Assembly: GCF_900100705.1 (NCBI RefSeq)
Contig: NZ_FNCH01000001.1
Span: forward strand, 261,163 to 325,162
Source: Pedobacter terrae
GTDB taxonomy: Bacteria > Bacteroidota > Bacteroidia > Sphingobacteriales > Sphingobacteriaceae
Reading direction: 5' to 3'
DNA: 64,000 nt
The position numbers were made by a program, and so were the translations under genes. Positions 9,027-17,707 of this stretch are shown piece by piece. Every line of letters begins with the position of its first letter. The first letter of the stretch is position 1. The notes beneath the pieces are model-generated. The model searched no databases. It had not been told where the DNA came from and saw only the letters and a program-made list of their open reading frames with translations.

Positions 9027-9404
9027 ATGAAATTTTCAGTTGATAAACACGATAAATATGTAACCTTAAAATTAGAAGAAAATAAGTTTACAAATGATAA
9101 TGCCCCAGGTTTGAAAGCAGAATTTTACTTGCTTAATTCACAGGGTTTTGAAAATATCGTTGTGGATTTAAGTTGTGTTACCGAGTGTAACGATGCGCAG
9201 GATTTAAGCTGTTTATTAGTTGGCGACAGGCTTTGCAAATCAGCAGGTGGATTATTTATTGTAACCGGAATCAATGATGAACTGGCGTCTATTATCGAAT
9301 TGTCAAACATATTTCAATCTGTAATGTTTGTTAATACAATAGACGAAGCTACTGATTTTATCTTTATGGAGGAGTTGGAGAAAGAGTTTAGAGGCGCCAA
9401 ATAA
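9027..9404 (+). CDS. STAS-domain protein (anti-sigma-factor antagonist-like)
   Basis: 125 aa, essentially one STAS domain: beta strands KYVTLKLEENKFT, ENIVVDLSCVTECNDAQDLSCLLVGDRL, then GGLFIVTGINDELASIIELSN. The usual phosphorylatable serine after the central strand (D-S-S/G in SpoIIAA) is replaced by the CNDAQD sequence, so phospho-regulation may be lost. No cognate anti-sigma factor or phosphatase gene lies next to it. It sits 42 bp after purC and ends before a terminator, so could be co-transcribed with purC. A regulatory or scaffolding role is likely but unproven. Confidence 0.75.
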   Translation: MKFSVDKHDKYVTLKLEENKFTNDNAPGLKAEFYLLNSQGFENIVVDLSCVTECNDAQDLSCLLVGDRLCKSAGGLFIVTGINDELASIIELSNIFQSVMFVNTIDEATDFIFMEELEKEFRGAK

Positions 9405-9426
9405 CAAATAGTTAAATAACATTCTG

Positions 9427-9461
9427 GCCTCGTAGTTTCTAAAAATCTACGGGGCTTTTTA
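9427..9461 (+). terminator. Rho-independent terminator
   Basis: GCCTCGTAG pairs with CTACGGGGC (one wobble), followed by five T. It closes the purC-STAS unit just before rnz. Confidence 0.8.
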
Positions 9462-9470
9462 TATTTTATC

Positions 9471-10379
9471 ATGATGAAATTTGAAGTTACAATTTTAGGA
9501 AGTAGTTCTGCAACACCTGTATTTAACAGGAATCCTTCTGCACAGCTTTTAAATTGTAATGAAAAATATTACCTGATCGATTGTGGCGAAGGTACACAAC
9601 AACAACTGACTAAATACAATCTCAAAGCATCCCGCATTGATTATATTTTCATCAGTCACTTACATGGCGATCATTATTTTGGGTTAATCGGCTTATTATC
9701 CAGCTTGCATTTAAACGGCCGTATAAAACCGATGCAGATATTTGGTCCTAAACATTTATTAGAGATTTTAGAGATTCAGTTTAAATACTCCGATACTGTG
9801 CTGAGGTATCCTATTGAATTTTTTCCAATTGAAGCTGACAAGTCTGTACAGATATTCGAGAATAGCGATTTAACAGTTAAAACGATTATTTTAAATCACC
9901 GGATTCCAACTACAGGCTTTATTTTTCAGCAAAAGAAACGCCAGCGCAAACTGATAAAGGAAAAGACTGATCAGGTACCAATGGCTTATTATACATCCTT
10001 AAAAAAAGGGATAGATGTAGAACTGCCAAACGGTGATATTTTGCGCAGTGAAGATTACACCACAGAAGCGGATGCACCACGCTGTTACGCTTATTGTTCG
10101 GATACCTTGTTCGATGAACGTTATTTTGATACCATAAAAGATTGCGACACCTTATATCATGAAGCTACTTTTATGCACGATTTATTGGAAAGAGCCAAAG
10201 AGACTCATCATACAACTGCATTACAGGCAGCAGAGGTAGCTAAGATTACCGGAGCAAAGAAATTACTCATCGGACATTTTTCCTCGCGATACAAAACTTT
10301 ACAGATGCTTTTCGAAGAAGCGCAATCGGTTTTTGAAAATACTGAACTGGCCATTGAAGGCAGGACCTTCCAGTTGTAA
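9471..10379 (+). CDS. rnz: Ribonuclease Z
   Basis: 302-aa metallo-beta-lactamase-fold tRNA 3'-processing endonuclease. The zinc motif HLHGDH is at residues 63-68, preceded by DCGEGTQQQL; further ligands lie in YCSDT (Asp) and GHFSSRY (His). The family's flexible arm is represented by residues ~150-185 (KKRQRKLIKE). Two start codons, ATGATG, stand in tandem at 9471 and 9474; the choice changes one residue only. The gene stands alone after a terminator. Confidence 0.95.
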   Translation: MMKFEVTILGSSSATPVFNRNPSAQLLNCNEKYYLIDCGEGTQQQLTKYNLKASRIDYIFISHLHGDHYFGLIGLLSSLHLNGRIKPMQIFGPKHLLEILEIQFKYSDTVLRYPIEFFPIEADKSVQIFENSDLTVKTIILNHRIPTTGFIFQQKKRQRKLIKEKTDQVPMAYYTSLKKGIDVELPNGDILRSEDYTTEADAPRCYAYCSDTLFDERYFDTIKDCDTLYHEATFMHDLLERAKETHHTTALQAAEVAKITGAKKLLIGHFSSRYKTLQMLFEEAQSVFENTELAIEGRTFQL

Positions 10380-10836
10380 GCATTTTCAACCAATGAGTAC
10401 ACGAAGGAATGCACCGAGTAACGCAGAGATATATCGGGTCCGTCACTCTGAATTTATCATGAACTTCTTAGCTGGATTATCCAGTTTCATTAAGTTATAG
10501 ATTTATCAACTGTATAATTTGGTCGTTCCCACGCATGCGGGAATCTTAATAGGGTTGCATTAGATTATTCATGAGTTTTTTTATTTAACGGGATTCATGA
10601 GCGCTCCGTGGTTCCTATCCGATACCTATATGATGAAGTTGGCAATAACGATCTCTTACAGTTAAACTAACTTCACAGGTTGACATTAATAGGAGTGTAT
10701 TAATTCATTTCTTTTTGCCAAAAATGCTTTTGTTTCTCCTCCTTTAAAGATCCTTCACGGTGTTCGGGATGTCAGTGGCTAGCTACTTGAGTACTCGAAC
10801 TCTGTACCTCAGATTAAAACAGCATCTAACAATCAC
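10380..10836. other. Gene-free stretch with degenerate repeat fragments
   Basis: No convincing ORF on either strand. It contains partial copies of intergenic repeats: GTCACTCTGAATTTATCATG near 10444 resembles one end of the TCGTCAT elements, CGTTCCCACGCATGCGGGAATC near 10524 is a short palindrome-like block, and CATTTCTTTTTGCCAAAAATGC near 10705 resembles a common Bacteroidota intergenic repeat (from memory). I see no promoter or RNA that I can support. Confidence 0.5.
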
Positions 10837-10871
10837 AAAAAAAAGCCTTGCAATTTACACTGCAAGGCTTT
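10837..10871 (-). terminator. Rho-independent terminator for the MCE gene
   Basis: A perfect 11-bp stem AAAGCCTTGCA/TGCAAGGCTTT with an 8-nt loop; on the minus strand it is followed by a run of eight U. It lies just downstream of the MCE-domain gene and closes the amidase-amidase-MCE unit. Confidence 0.85.
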
Positions 10872-10890
10872 CTGAATTATAAAAATTAAA

Positions 10891-11844
10891 TTACTTATCT
10901 TTTTTATTACCGCCACCAAATACAGAGAAGTGTACATAACGCTTAGGATTAGCTTTCAAATCAATCATTAATTCATCGAGATTTTTCGACGCATTATTTA
11001 AATTCTGATACATTTTATCATCATTTAATAATAACCCTAAACTGCCTTTTCCATCTTTAATTCCGGATATTACACTTTGTAAATCAGCGATAGCATTATT
11101 TGCATTATCTAAAGTCTGTTTAAAGTTAGCAGCAGCAAACTTATCGGTAACCGTATTAATATTGGTTAAAATATCACTGATTTTTTGATTGTTGTTGTTC
11201 AAGTTAGCGGTAATACCTTCCACATTTTTAAAGATGGCTTCAATGCGGGCGCTTTCTGAACCAACTAAACCATCAACTTTTTTCGAGGTTGTTTCTAAAG
11301 AGGCTAACGTACCCGCTATGCTATTGAAACTTTTATCAACATTTTTCTGAAAGTTAGGATTTAGGATAGAATTGACACTACTTAAAATAGAGTCCATTTT
11401 ACCGATAATTAACTCCGCTTTCTTTTGAACCGGCTGCACTTGTTCCAGTAAGCCTTTCTCTACATTAGCATTTAAAGTATAACCCTCTTCAGCCATTTTT
11501 TTAGAGTTACCTAACGACATCACAATGGCCTTGCTGCCTAAAAGATCTGTACCCTCTAAGCGGGCAATACTATTTTCTGGAATTTCGTATTTGCTGTTTA
11601 TGTTTAAGGTGGCAATAATACTCCCATCTCCCTGTAGCTCTAATTTTGCTACACGGCCAATCTGATAACCATTGATAAGGACAGGTTTTGATACAGTTAA
11701 ACCATCAACCCTGCTATATTTTGCATATAATGTAGTTTCATTTGAGAAAATTGAATTTCCTTTTAAAAAATTATATCCAATTATTAATAAAGCAATGGCA
11801 AATGCAGCTAAAATACCTACTTTGGTTTCGTTCTTAATCTTCAT
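10891..11844 (-). CDS. MlaD / MCE-domain protein
   Basis: 317 aa with an N-terminal membrane anchor (residues ~7-26, VGILAAFAIALLIIGYNFLKG), one MCE domain (~38-115, with YSRVDGLTVSKPVLINGYQIGRV) and a helical C-terminal region (~130-300). Such proteins form hexameric lipid-transfer rings in the periplasm as part of MlaFEDB-type ABC systems. The MlaE permease and MlaF ATPase genes are not in this neighbourhood. It lies downstream of two cell-wall amidases and in the same orientation, so envelope maintenance fits. A hexamer is inferred from the family. Confidence 0.9.
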   Translation of the reverse strand: MKIKNETKVGILAAFAIALLIIGYNFLKGNSIFSNETTLYAKYSRVDGLTVSKPVLINGYQIGRVAKLELQGDGSIIATLNINSKYEIPENSIARLEGTDLLGSKAIVMSLGNSKKMAEEGYTLNANVEKGLLEQVQPVQKKAELIIGKMDSILSSVNSILNPNFQKNVDKSFNSIAGTLASLETTSKKVDGLVGSESARIEAIFKNVEGITANLNNNNQKISDILTNINTVTDKFAAANFKQTLDNANNAIADLQSVISGIKDGKGSLGLLLNDDKMYQNLNNASKNLDELMIDLKANPKRYVHFSVFGGGNKKDK

Positions 11845-12014
11845 GAGTGTTTTATTTAATGATTACAAGTGTTGAAGTATTCTTTCTTTCACTTGTAAGA
11901 GCGTAAATATTTTTATTGTGCTAAACCCTATAAATACACAAAGGCAGCACTGTTTGTTTGGTATCTGTTTTATATTTTTTCCAAAGTTAAAATAACTATC
12001 ATTTATAATGCCAC

Positions 12015-12791
12015 TTATTTAACCTCAATATTTTTTTTGTATGTTTTTATTGCTTCCAAAATAGAATTCGCGATCTCATTCTGCCCATTTTGTGAATTAA
12101 TATATTTTTCTTCCGCTGTGTTAGAGATAAAGCCTACTTCTGTTAAAACAGCAGGCATACCACATCGTTGCAATACCAAAACGCCCTGTTCTTTAACGCC
12201 GCGACTCAGTCGTTCATCCCGCTTGATGTAACTGTTCTGTATTAATTTGGCAAATTTAATGCTTTTGTCCCGAAAGGTGTTTTTTAAAAGCGATAATAGA
12301 ATAAAGCTACTCGGGTCACTAGGGTCGTAACCATCATACTTACTTTTGTAGTTTTTCTCTAATTTAATATCCGCATTCTCCCGTATGGCTGCATCTTGCT
12401 CTTTTAACCGGTGAGATCCAGCAACCAACGTTTCCGTTCCTTTAACGTGCTTGTTGCCTGGCGGCATAGAATTGCAATGCACAGATATAAAAAGATCTGC
12501 ATTGGCTGCGTTAGCTATTTCTGCACGTTTGTATAAATCGACATCTATATCCGTTTTACGAGTAAAAATTACTTTAATTTCCGGCATTTCTTCATTTAAT
12601 AATTTCCCTAATTTCAATGCAACCTTTAACGCTACATCTTTTTCTTTTGAAAAACTACCTGAAGCTCCGGGTTTTCTGCCGCCATGGCCGGGATCAATAA
12701 CAATTGTTTTGATCTTATAGCCTTGAGCAGGTGCTTTTTCAATAGCGAGTAACGAAAATAAGATGATTGTAATCAGAAGTTTAATCTTCAT
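12015..12791 (-). CDS. N-acetylmuramoyl-L-alanine amidase (Amidase_3), second of a tandem pair
   Basis: 258 aa: signal peptide to about residue 22 (LLAIEKAPAQG) and one zinc amidase catalytic domain. Zinc-ligand and catalytic regions are visible: IDPGHGG with the first His, EKDVALK with Glu, ISVHCNSMP with His, and LTEVGFISN with the catalytic Glu. It would cleave the bond between muramic acid and the stem peptide in the periplasm. It begins 12 nt after the stop of its paralogue and lacks that protein's central insertion. The catalytic domain is not fused to SPOR or LysM domains. Confidence 0.93.
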   Translation of the reverse strand: MKIKLLITIILFSLLAIEKAPAQGYKIKTIVIDPGHGGRKPGASGSFSKEKDVALKVALKLGKLLNEEMPEIKVIFTRKTDIDVDLYKRAEIANAANADLFISVHCNSMPPGNKHVKGTETLVAGSHRLKEQDAAIRENADIKLEKNYKSKYDGYDPSDPSSFILLSLLKNTFRDKSIKFAKLIQNSYIKRDERLSRGVKEQGVLVLQRCGMPAVLTEVGFISNTAEEKYINSQNGQNEIANSILEAIKTYKKNIEVK

Positions 12792-12803
12792 GCATGCAGG
12801 ATA

Positions 12804-13667
12804 TTAAAATGATGTTTCGGCTATACGTTTATAATTTTTGATTGCTTTGATAATTCCACTTACAATTTCATTTTGTCCTTCAGCAGAGTTCATATAGTCT
12901 TCTTCTTGAGGGTTACTCACAAAACCTATTTCTGTTAAGACAGCAGGCATCGCTGCACGCGCCAATACCGCAAGGCTTTTCTCTTGCACGCCCCTGTTAA
13001 TACGGCCAGCATTAACATACTCTTGTTGAAGCATGGAAGCAAACTTTAAACTCCGCTCTCTATTGGTTTGTTTCATCAGGGATAACATAATATCACTTTC
13101 AGGGGTATTTGCTATAAAGCCCTCATAGTTTTTCTGATAATTCTCTTCCAGAAACATGGATGCATTTTCCCTTTTAATCACTTCATCCTGTTCATCTAAA
13201 CGGCGTGTTCCGGATACAAAAGTTTCTGTTCCCCTGGTTGAGGTACTTTTAGAGGTAATCGTTCGGTAAACCGGTACTTTTCTGCCCCTTACCTTTTTAT
13301 AATAATCTACCACTCTAGATACCCTCACCGGCATATCATTTAAGTGAATGGAAATAAATAAATCGGCTTTTGCATTATTGGCGATATTGATACGCTCGTA
13401 CAAAGGAATAAATACATCCGACTCACGGGTATAAATAACCTTAATATCTTTTAAGCTATCCTGAAGCGCACGACCCAGGTTTAATGCGGTTTTAAGTGCC
13501 ACATCTTTTTCCTTCGAATACACGCCATGTGTTGCGCCATCTTTACCACCATGACCAGCATCAATTACAATTGTTTTGATTTTATATCCCTGCGCAAATG
13601 CTTGATTATCAATGGTATTTGATAGTACTAAATAAATAATAATGGTTAAAATGGATTTAAGATACAT
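12804..13667 (-). CDS. N-acetylmuramoyl-L-alanine amidase (Amidase_3), first of a tandem pair
   Basis: 287 aa from the ATG at 13667; the frame is open to 13733, but starting at MYLKSILTIIIYLVLSN gives a normal signal peptide ending near AFAQG. Catalytic segments IDAGHGGKDGATHG, EKDVALKTALNLG, ISIHLNDMP and LTEIGFVSN are all present. Compared with its downstream paralogue it carries an extra ~30-residue basic insertion after SIHLNDMP (VVDYYKKVRGRKVPVYRTIT), possibly for regulation or partner binding. It is divergent from lptD, with about 75 bp holding both promoters. The mature starts GYKIKTIVID are identical in both proteins, which supports recent duplication. Confidence 0.92.
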   Translation of the reverse strand: MYLKSILTIIIYLVLSNTIDNQAFAQGYKIKTIVIDAGHGGKDGATHGVYSKEKDVALKTALNLGRALQDSLKDIKVIYTRESDVFIPLYERINIANNAKADLFISIHLNDMPVRVSRVVDYYKKVRGRKVPVYRTITSKSTSTRGTETFVSGTRRLDEQDEVIKRENASMFLEENYQKNYEGFIANTPESDIMLSLMKQTNRERSLKFASMLQQEYVNAGRINRGVQEKSLAVLARAAMPAVLTEIGFVSNPQEEDYMNSAEGQNEIVSGIIKAIKNYKRIAETSF

Positions 13668-13741
13668 CAATGGTATATTTTTCACTAATTTTGGACGTTT
13701 TTGATTAAACATTTGTGCAAAAATAACATTCAAATACGAAT

Positions 13742-16402
13742 TTGAAACCCCTAAAGAGTTCTATTTTACTAATATCTGTCATTTTATTAACACATGTTGT
13801 TGGTAAAGCTAACGCATTTTCTCATTTTTCATTGCAACAGATTATCCGGCAAGACACCACTAAAAACGATACGGTTAAAAAAACGGGTAAGAATAATAGC
13901 AGTATCGACCAGAAGGTAGAATACAAAGCGGAGGATTCTGTTAAAATGAGTGCCGATAAAAGTATTGTCTATTTATACGGGAACGCCAGGGTGGTATATG
14001 GTGATTTTGAGCTAGATGCGGCTTATATTAAATACGATCAAAAACAAAATTCTATTTTTGCCCGTGGTATTAAAGATTCAAAAACCGGCAGATATACCGG
14101 GAAACCCATTTTTAAATCAGGTGCCGAAGGCACTGCTATAGCAGATTCTATTTTTTACAATTCAGAAACAACCCGGGCGAAAGTATATGGTGTTTTTTCT
14201 GAACAGGAAGGAGGTTTCTTCTCTGGCGGGCAAAGTAAAAAGCAAATAGATGATGAGCTGCATGTTAAAAATGTGATGTACAGTACCTGTAATCTTCCAC
14301 ATCCGCATTTTGGGTTAATGATTTCTAAGGGTGTAGTAACAGAGAAGCAGATTATTACAGGTCCGGTTTATATGATTATTGAGGATGTACCCACGTTTCT
14401 CGGGCTACCATTTGCATTTTTCCCTAAACCGAATAAGCGAACTTCGGGGGTTATTCTACCTACACCCGGTGAGGATGCAACCAGAGGATTTTTCTTGCAA
14501 AACGGTGGTTATTATCTCGGCTTAAACGATTATTGGGATGCTAAACTGATCGGTTCGATTTATACCAATGGTTCTTATGAAACAAGTTTACTCAGTAATT
14601 ATACCAAGAGATATAAGTTTAATGGCAATATAAACCTGGCTTATGCCAGTTTTAAAGATGGTTTAGAGGGTACTGATGCTTTTAATAACCCGACCAAAAA
14701 CTTTAGTATTAACTGGAGCCACAGCCAAAATGCTAATGCCAATCCGGGTACAACCTTTAGCGCCAGTGTAAGATTGGTGTCAACAGGAAGAAAGGGATAC
14801 TATAGAAATACTGCAGCAGGTACCACATACGATATCAATACCATTGCTACCAACTCGACAAGTAGTAGTGTTAGTTATGCAAAGGCCTATTCAAACGGCA
14901 TGAATTTCTCTTTGGCTGCATCAAGTGACCAGACCCTGAGTACCAGGGCGATATCACTCAGGCTGCCCGAAATGACATTTAACGTACCTACATTTAATCC
15001 ATTTAGCCCTAAAAATGTGGTTGGTGAACAAAAATGGTATCAAAAAATTACAGTAGGATACAGTCTGCAAGGAACAAACCGTATTGATACTTTTGATAGT
15101 TTGCTTTTTCAAAACGATGGACTAAAACGTCTACGTAGTGGTTTTTCGCATAGTATTCCTGTAAATATGTCGTTTACGGCTTTGAAATATCTTAATTTTA
15201 GCCTGGGCGGTACTTATAACGAAGTTTGGAACTTTCAGAACGTAAGTAGAAGATATACCAGTTATGCTGATAATACTTATTCATTTAGAGAAGATACCAC
15301 GAGTAGTTTTAAAAGAGCAGGTAGCTACAGCTTGTCAACAAGTATGTCGACTAAAATATATGGTAGAAGAGACTTTAACCCGGCGGGTAAAATACAGGCG
15401 TTGCGTCATGTAATGACACCAAATGTTTCTTTTTCATACTCTCCTGATTTTACAAAAGCAGGCGCCGGGCCTTATAAGCCTGCTAAAGATCAGAATGAAC
15501 AACAGATTTATGTCGGTGGGCAACCTTTAAAGTATTCTATTTTTGATGGTATGGCACAGCCAGGCTCTTTTGGTGGGCCAAATGCATCTATTGGTTTTGG
15601 CCTGGATAATACAGTTGAGCTAAAAGTGAGGAATAAGAACGATACCACAGGAACAGGTTCTAAAAAGATTCCGATCATCCAGGGTTTGAGTTTTAGTGGC
15701 TCATACAATTTCCTGGCTACATCTTATAAACTATCTACCATTGGTTTTAGTGGGCGATCTCAGTTTACAGATAAATTAGGGATAAACTATAATGGAACTT
15801 TAGATCCATATTCGTTAGAGGCCGATAGCATACCAGGTTCTACACGGCGGATTAGACAAGACCGGTATTTCTGGCAAAGTGGTAAGTTTTTACCGCGCCT
15901 GGCCAATTTTGGTTTCTCATTCGATTATAGTTTAAATCCAGAGGCATTAAAACGTAAAAACGAAGCTAATGATAAATTGGGTGCGGCAGCCAATAAAAAA
16001 GGATTGACTGATATCCAGTCTGAACAATTGGCGGCTATAAGCCGTGACCCAAATGCATTTGTCGATTTTAATATTCCCTGGAACTTCTCGTTCTCTTACA
16101 GTTTTCAATATTCAAATGATGGAAACGTTAATACCGTTTCGAATACATTAAACTTTAATGGCGATGTTAATTTAACACCGAAATGGAAGGTTACTTTTAA
16201 TTCAGGCTACGATTTTAAGAATAATGGTTTAACCCCAATGAATTTAGCTATTTACCGCGATTTGCATTGCTGGGATATGAGTGTAAACTGGGTTCCGTAC
16301 GGCGCTTATAAAAGTTATTCTGTTACCATAAAAGTGAAAGCATCAATATTGCAGGATTTAAAATTGAGCAAAAGACAGGGTTTTTACAATACATACCGAT
16401 AA
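13742..16402 (+). CDS. lptD: LPS assembly outer-membrane protein LptD-like
   Basis: 886 aa. Signal peptide region KSSILLISVILLTHVVGKANA, then an OstA-like/LptA-type beta-jellyroll (~50-200: YLYGNARVVYGDFELDAAYIKYD), then a long beta-barrel with many alternating strands, ending SKRQGFYNTYR. It would insert lipopolysaccharide into the outer leaflet. Start is TTG at 13742; no ATG in frame precedes a better signal peptide. Its own LptE partner is not visible here. The next gene, cinA, begins 4 bp after its stop, so the two are likely co-transcribed. Confidence 0.88.
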   Translation: MKPLKSSILLISVILLTHVVGKANAFSHFSLQQIIRQDTTKNDTVKKTGKNNSSIDQKVEYKAEDSVKMSADKSIVYLYGNARVVYGDFELDAAYIKYDQKQNSIFARGIKDSKTGRYTGKPIFKSGAEGTAIADSIFYNSETTRAKVYGVFSEQEGGFFSGGQSKKQIDDELHVKNVMYSTCNLPHPHFGLMISKGVVTEKQIITGPVYMIIEDVPTFLGLPFAFFPKPNKRTSGVILPTPGEDATRGFFLQNGGYYLGLNDYWDAKLIGSIYTNGSYETSLLSNYTKRYKFNGNINLAYASFKDGLEGTDAFNNPTKNFSINWSHSQNANANPGTTFSASVRLVSTGRKGYYRNTAAGTTYDINTIATNSTSSSVSYAKAYSNGMNFSLAASSDQTLSTRAISLRLPEMTFNVPTFNPFSPKNVVGEQKWYQKITVGYSLQGTNRIDTFDSLLFQNDGLKRLRSGFSHSIPVNMSFTALKYLNFSLGGTYNEVWNFQNVSRRYTSYADNTYSFREDTTSSFKRAGSYSLSTSMSTKIYGRRDFNPAGKIQALRHVMTPNVSFSYSPDFTKAGAGPYKPAKDQNEQQIYVGGQPLKYSIFDGMAQPGSFGGPNASIGFGLDNTVELKVRNKNDTTGTGSKKIPIIQGLSFSGSYNFLATSYKLSTIGFSGRSQFTDKLGINYNGTLDPYSLEADSIPGSTRRIRQDRYFWQSGKFLPRLANFGFSFDYSLNPEALKRKNEANDKLGAAANKKGLTDIQSEQLAAISRDPNAFVDFNIPWNFSFSYSFQYSNDGNVNTVSNTLNFNGDVNLTPKWKVTFNSGYDFKNNGLTPMNLAIYRDLHCWDMSVNWVPYGAYKSYSVTIKVKASILQDLKLSKRQGFYNTYR

Positions 16403-16406
16403 ATTT

Positions 16407-17651
16407 ATGCTAGCCGAAATTATTACCATTGGTGATGAGATACTCATCGGCCAAATCGTTGATACCAATTCTGCATGGATGGCTAAACAATTAAATTTGA
16501 TTGGCGTTTCCGTTAAGCAGATTACTTCAGTTTCTGATGATGAACAGCATATTTTAGAAGCGCTGCGACTTGCTGAAACACGTGCGGATTTAATCTTAAT
16601 TACTGGCGGCCTTGGACCGACCAAAGATGATATTACCAAAAAAACTTTGGCAAAGTATTTTAATATGGGCTTCCGTAACGATGCAGCTGCATTGGAAATG
16701 GTTCGTCAGATTTTTGAAAAATACAAACGTCCGCTGTTGGATATCAATATACAGCAAGCCGATGTTCCTGATGGTTGTGAAGTTATTGTAAATAAAAATG
16801 GCACTGCGCCCTGCATGTGGTTTGAGCAAAACAACACCATTTTTATATCCATGCCAGGAGTGCCATATGAGATGATGTATCTGATGGATGACGAAATCCT
16901 TCCCAGAATTACAAGCAGCTTTAAACTGCCCTTTATTGTACATAAAACTATCCTTACTGCAAATATCGGTGAATCATTTCTGGCTAAAGAGATTGAGGAA
17001 ATCGAAGATAGCTTACCAGCACATATCAAATTGGCTTATTTGCCAAAATTAGGACAAGTTCGCTTACGTTTATCGGCCAAAGGTGATAACGAAGCAGAAT
17101 TACATCAAGAGGTGGAGGTTTATGCCAAACAGATCATTTCAAAAGTGAATAAGTTTGTGGTAACGGATGAAGATATTCCATTAGAAAAAGCGATTCTGGA
17201 CTTAATGAAAAGTAAAGGACTTACTTTATCAACAGCAGAAAGTTGCACGGGTGGATATATTGCACATCTAATTACACAACATCCTGGCTCTTCTGCTGTT
17301 TATTGGGGCGGGGCGGTAGCATACGCTTACGAACTTAAGGAATCTATTCTTGGTGTAAAAGAAAGCACTTTAAATACTTTTGGTGCCGTGAGTGAGCAAA
17401 CTGTAACAGAAATGGCAGAAGGAGCAATAGAACATTTCAAAACCGATTATGCCATTGCGGTTAGTGGCATTGCCGGCCCGGATGGTGGAACAGAAGAAAA
17501 ACCAGTTGGTACGGTATGGATTGCCATTTCTTCAAAACACAAAACCGTAGCTAAGGTGTTTAATTTCAGTAATAAACGGATTCAAAACATAGAACGTTCT
17601 GCAGCCTCGGCTTTGGCTATGTTATTAAATGTCCTTAAAGAGACAGTTTAG
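16407..17651 (+). CDS. cinA: CinA-family nicotinamide-nucleotide amidase
   Basis: 414-aa two-domain protein. The N-terminal MoCF/COG1058 domain (MLAEIITIGDEILIGQIVDTNSAW, ITGGLGPTKDDITK) is joined to a C-terminal PncC-type deamidase domain (~250-414: STAESCTGGYIAHLI, AVSGIAGPDGGTEEKPVGTVWIA). PncC recycles nicotinamide mononucleotide, and the N-terminal half has ADP-ribose pyrophosphatase-type activity in some homologues. In naturally competent firmicutes it is induced with competence, though here it sits behind lptD and no competence link is visible. Confidence 0.95.
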   Translation: MLAEIITIGDEILIGQIVDTNSAWMAKQLNLIGVSVKQITSVSDDEQHILEALRLAETRADLILITGGLGPTKDDITKKTLAKYFNMGFRNDAAALEMVRQIFEKYKRPLLDINIQQADVPDGCEVIVNKNGTAPCMWFEQNNTIFISMPGVPYEMMYLMDDEILPRITSSFKLPFIVHKTILTANIGESFLAKEIEEIEDSLPAHIKLAYLPKLGQVRLRLSAKGDNEAELHQEVEVYAKQIISKVNKFVVTDEDIPLEKAILDLMKSKGLTLSTAESCTGGYIAHLITQHPGSSAVYWGGAVAYAYELKESILGVKESTLNTFGAVSEQTVTEMAEGAIEHFKTDYAIAVSGIAGPDGGTEEKPVGTVWIAISSKHKTVAKVFNFSNKRIQNIERSAASALAMLLNVLKETV

Positions 17652-17666
17652 AACGAATAAAAACTG

Positions 17667-17674
17667 TATTTTTG
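17667..17674 (+). promoter_or_regulatory. Bacteroidota-type -7 box (TATTTTTG)
   Basis: Matches TAnnTTTG, the -7 element of the Bacteroidota primary sigma factor, 34 bp before the E2 gene start. A clear -33 TTG partner was not identified. Confidence 0.5.
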
Positions 17675-17707
17675 TAGCGTTACCAATATAAAATACTGTA
17701 ATTTAAT

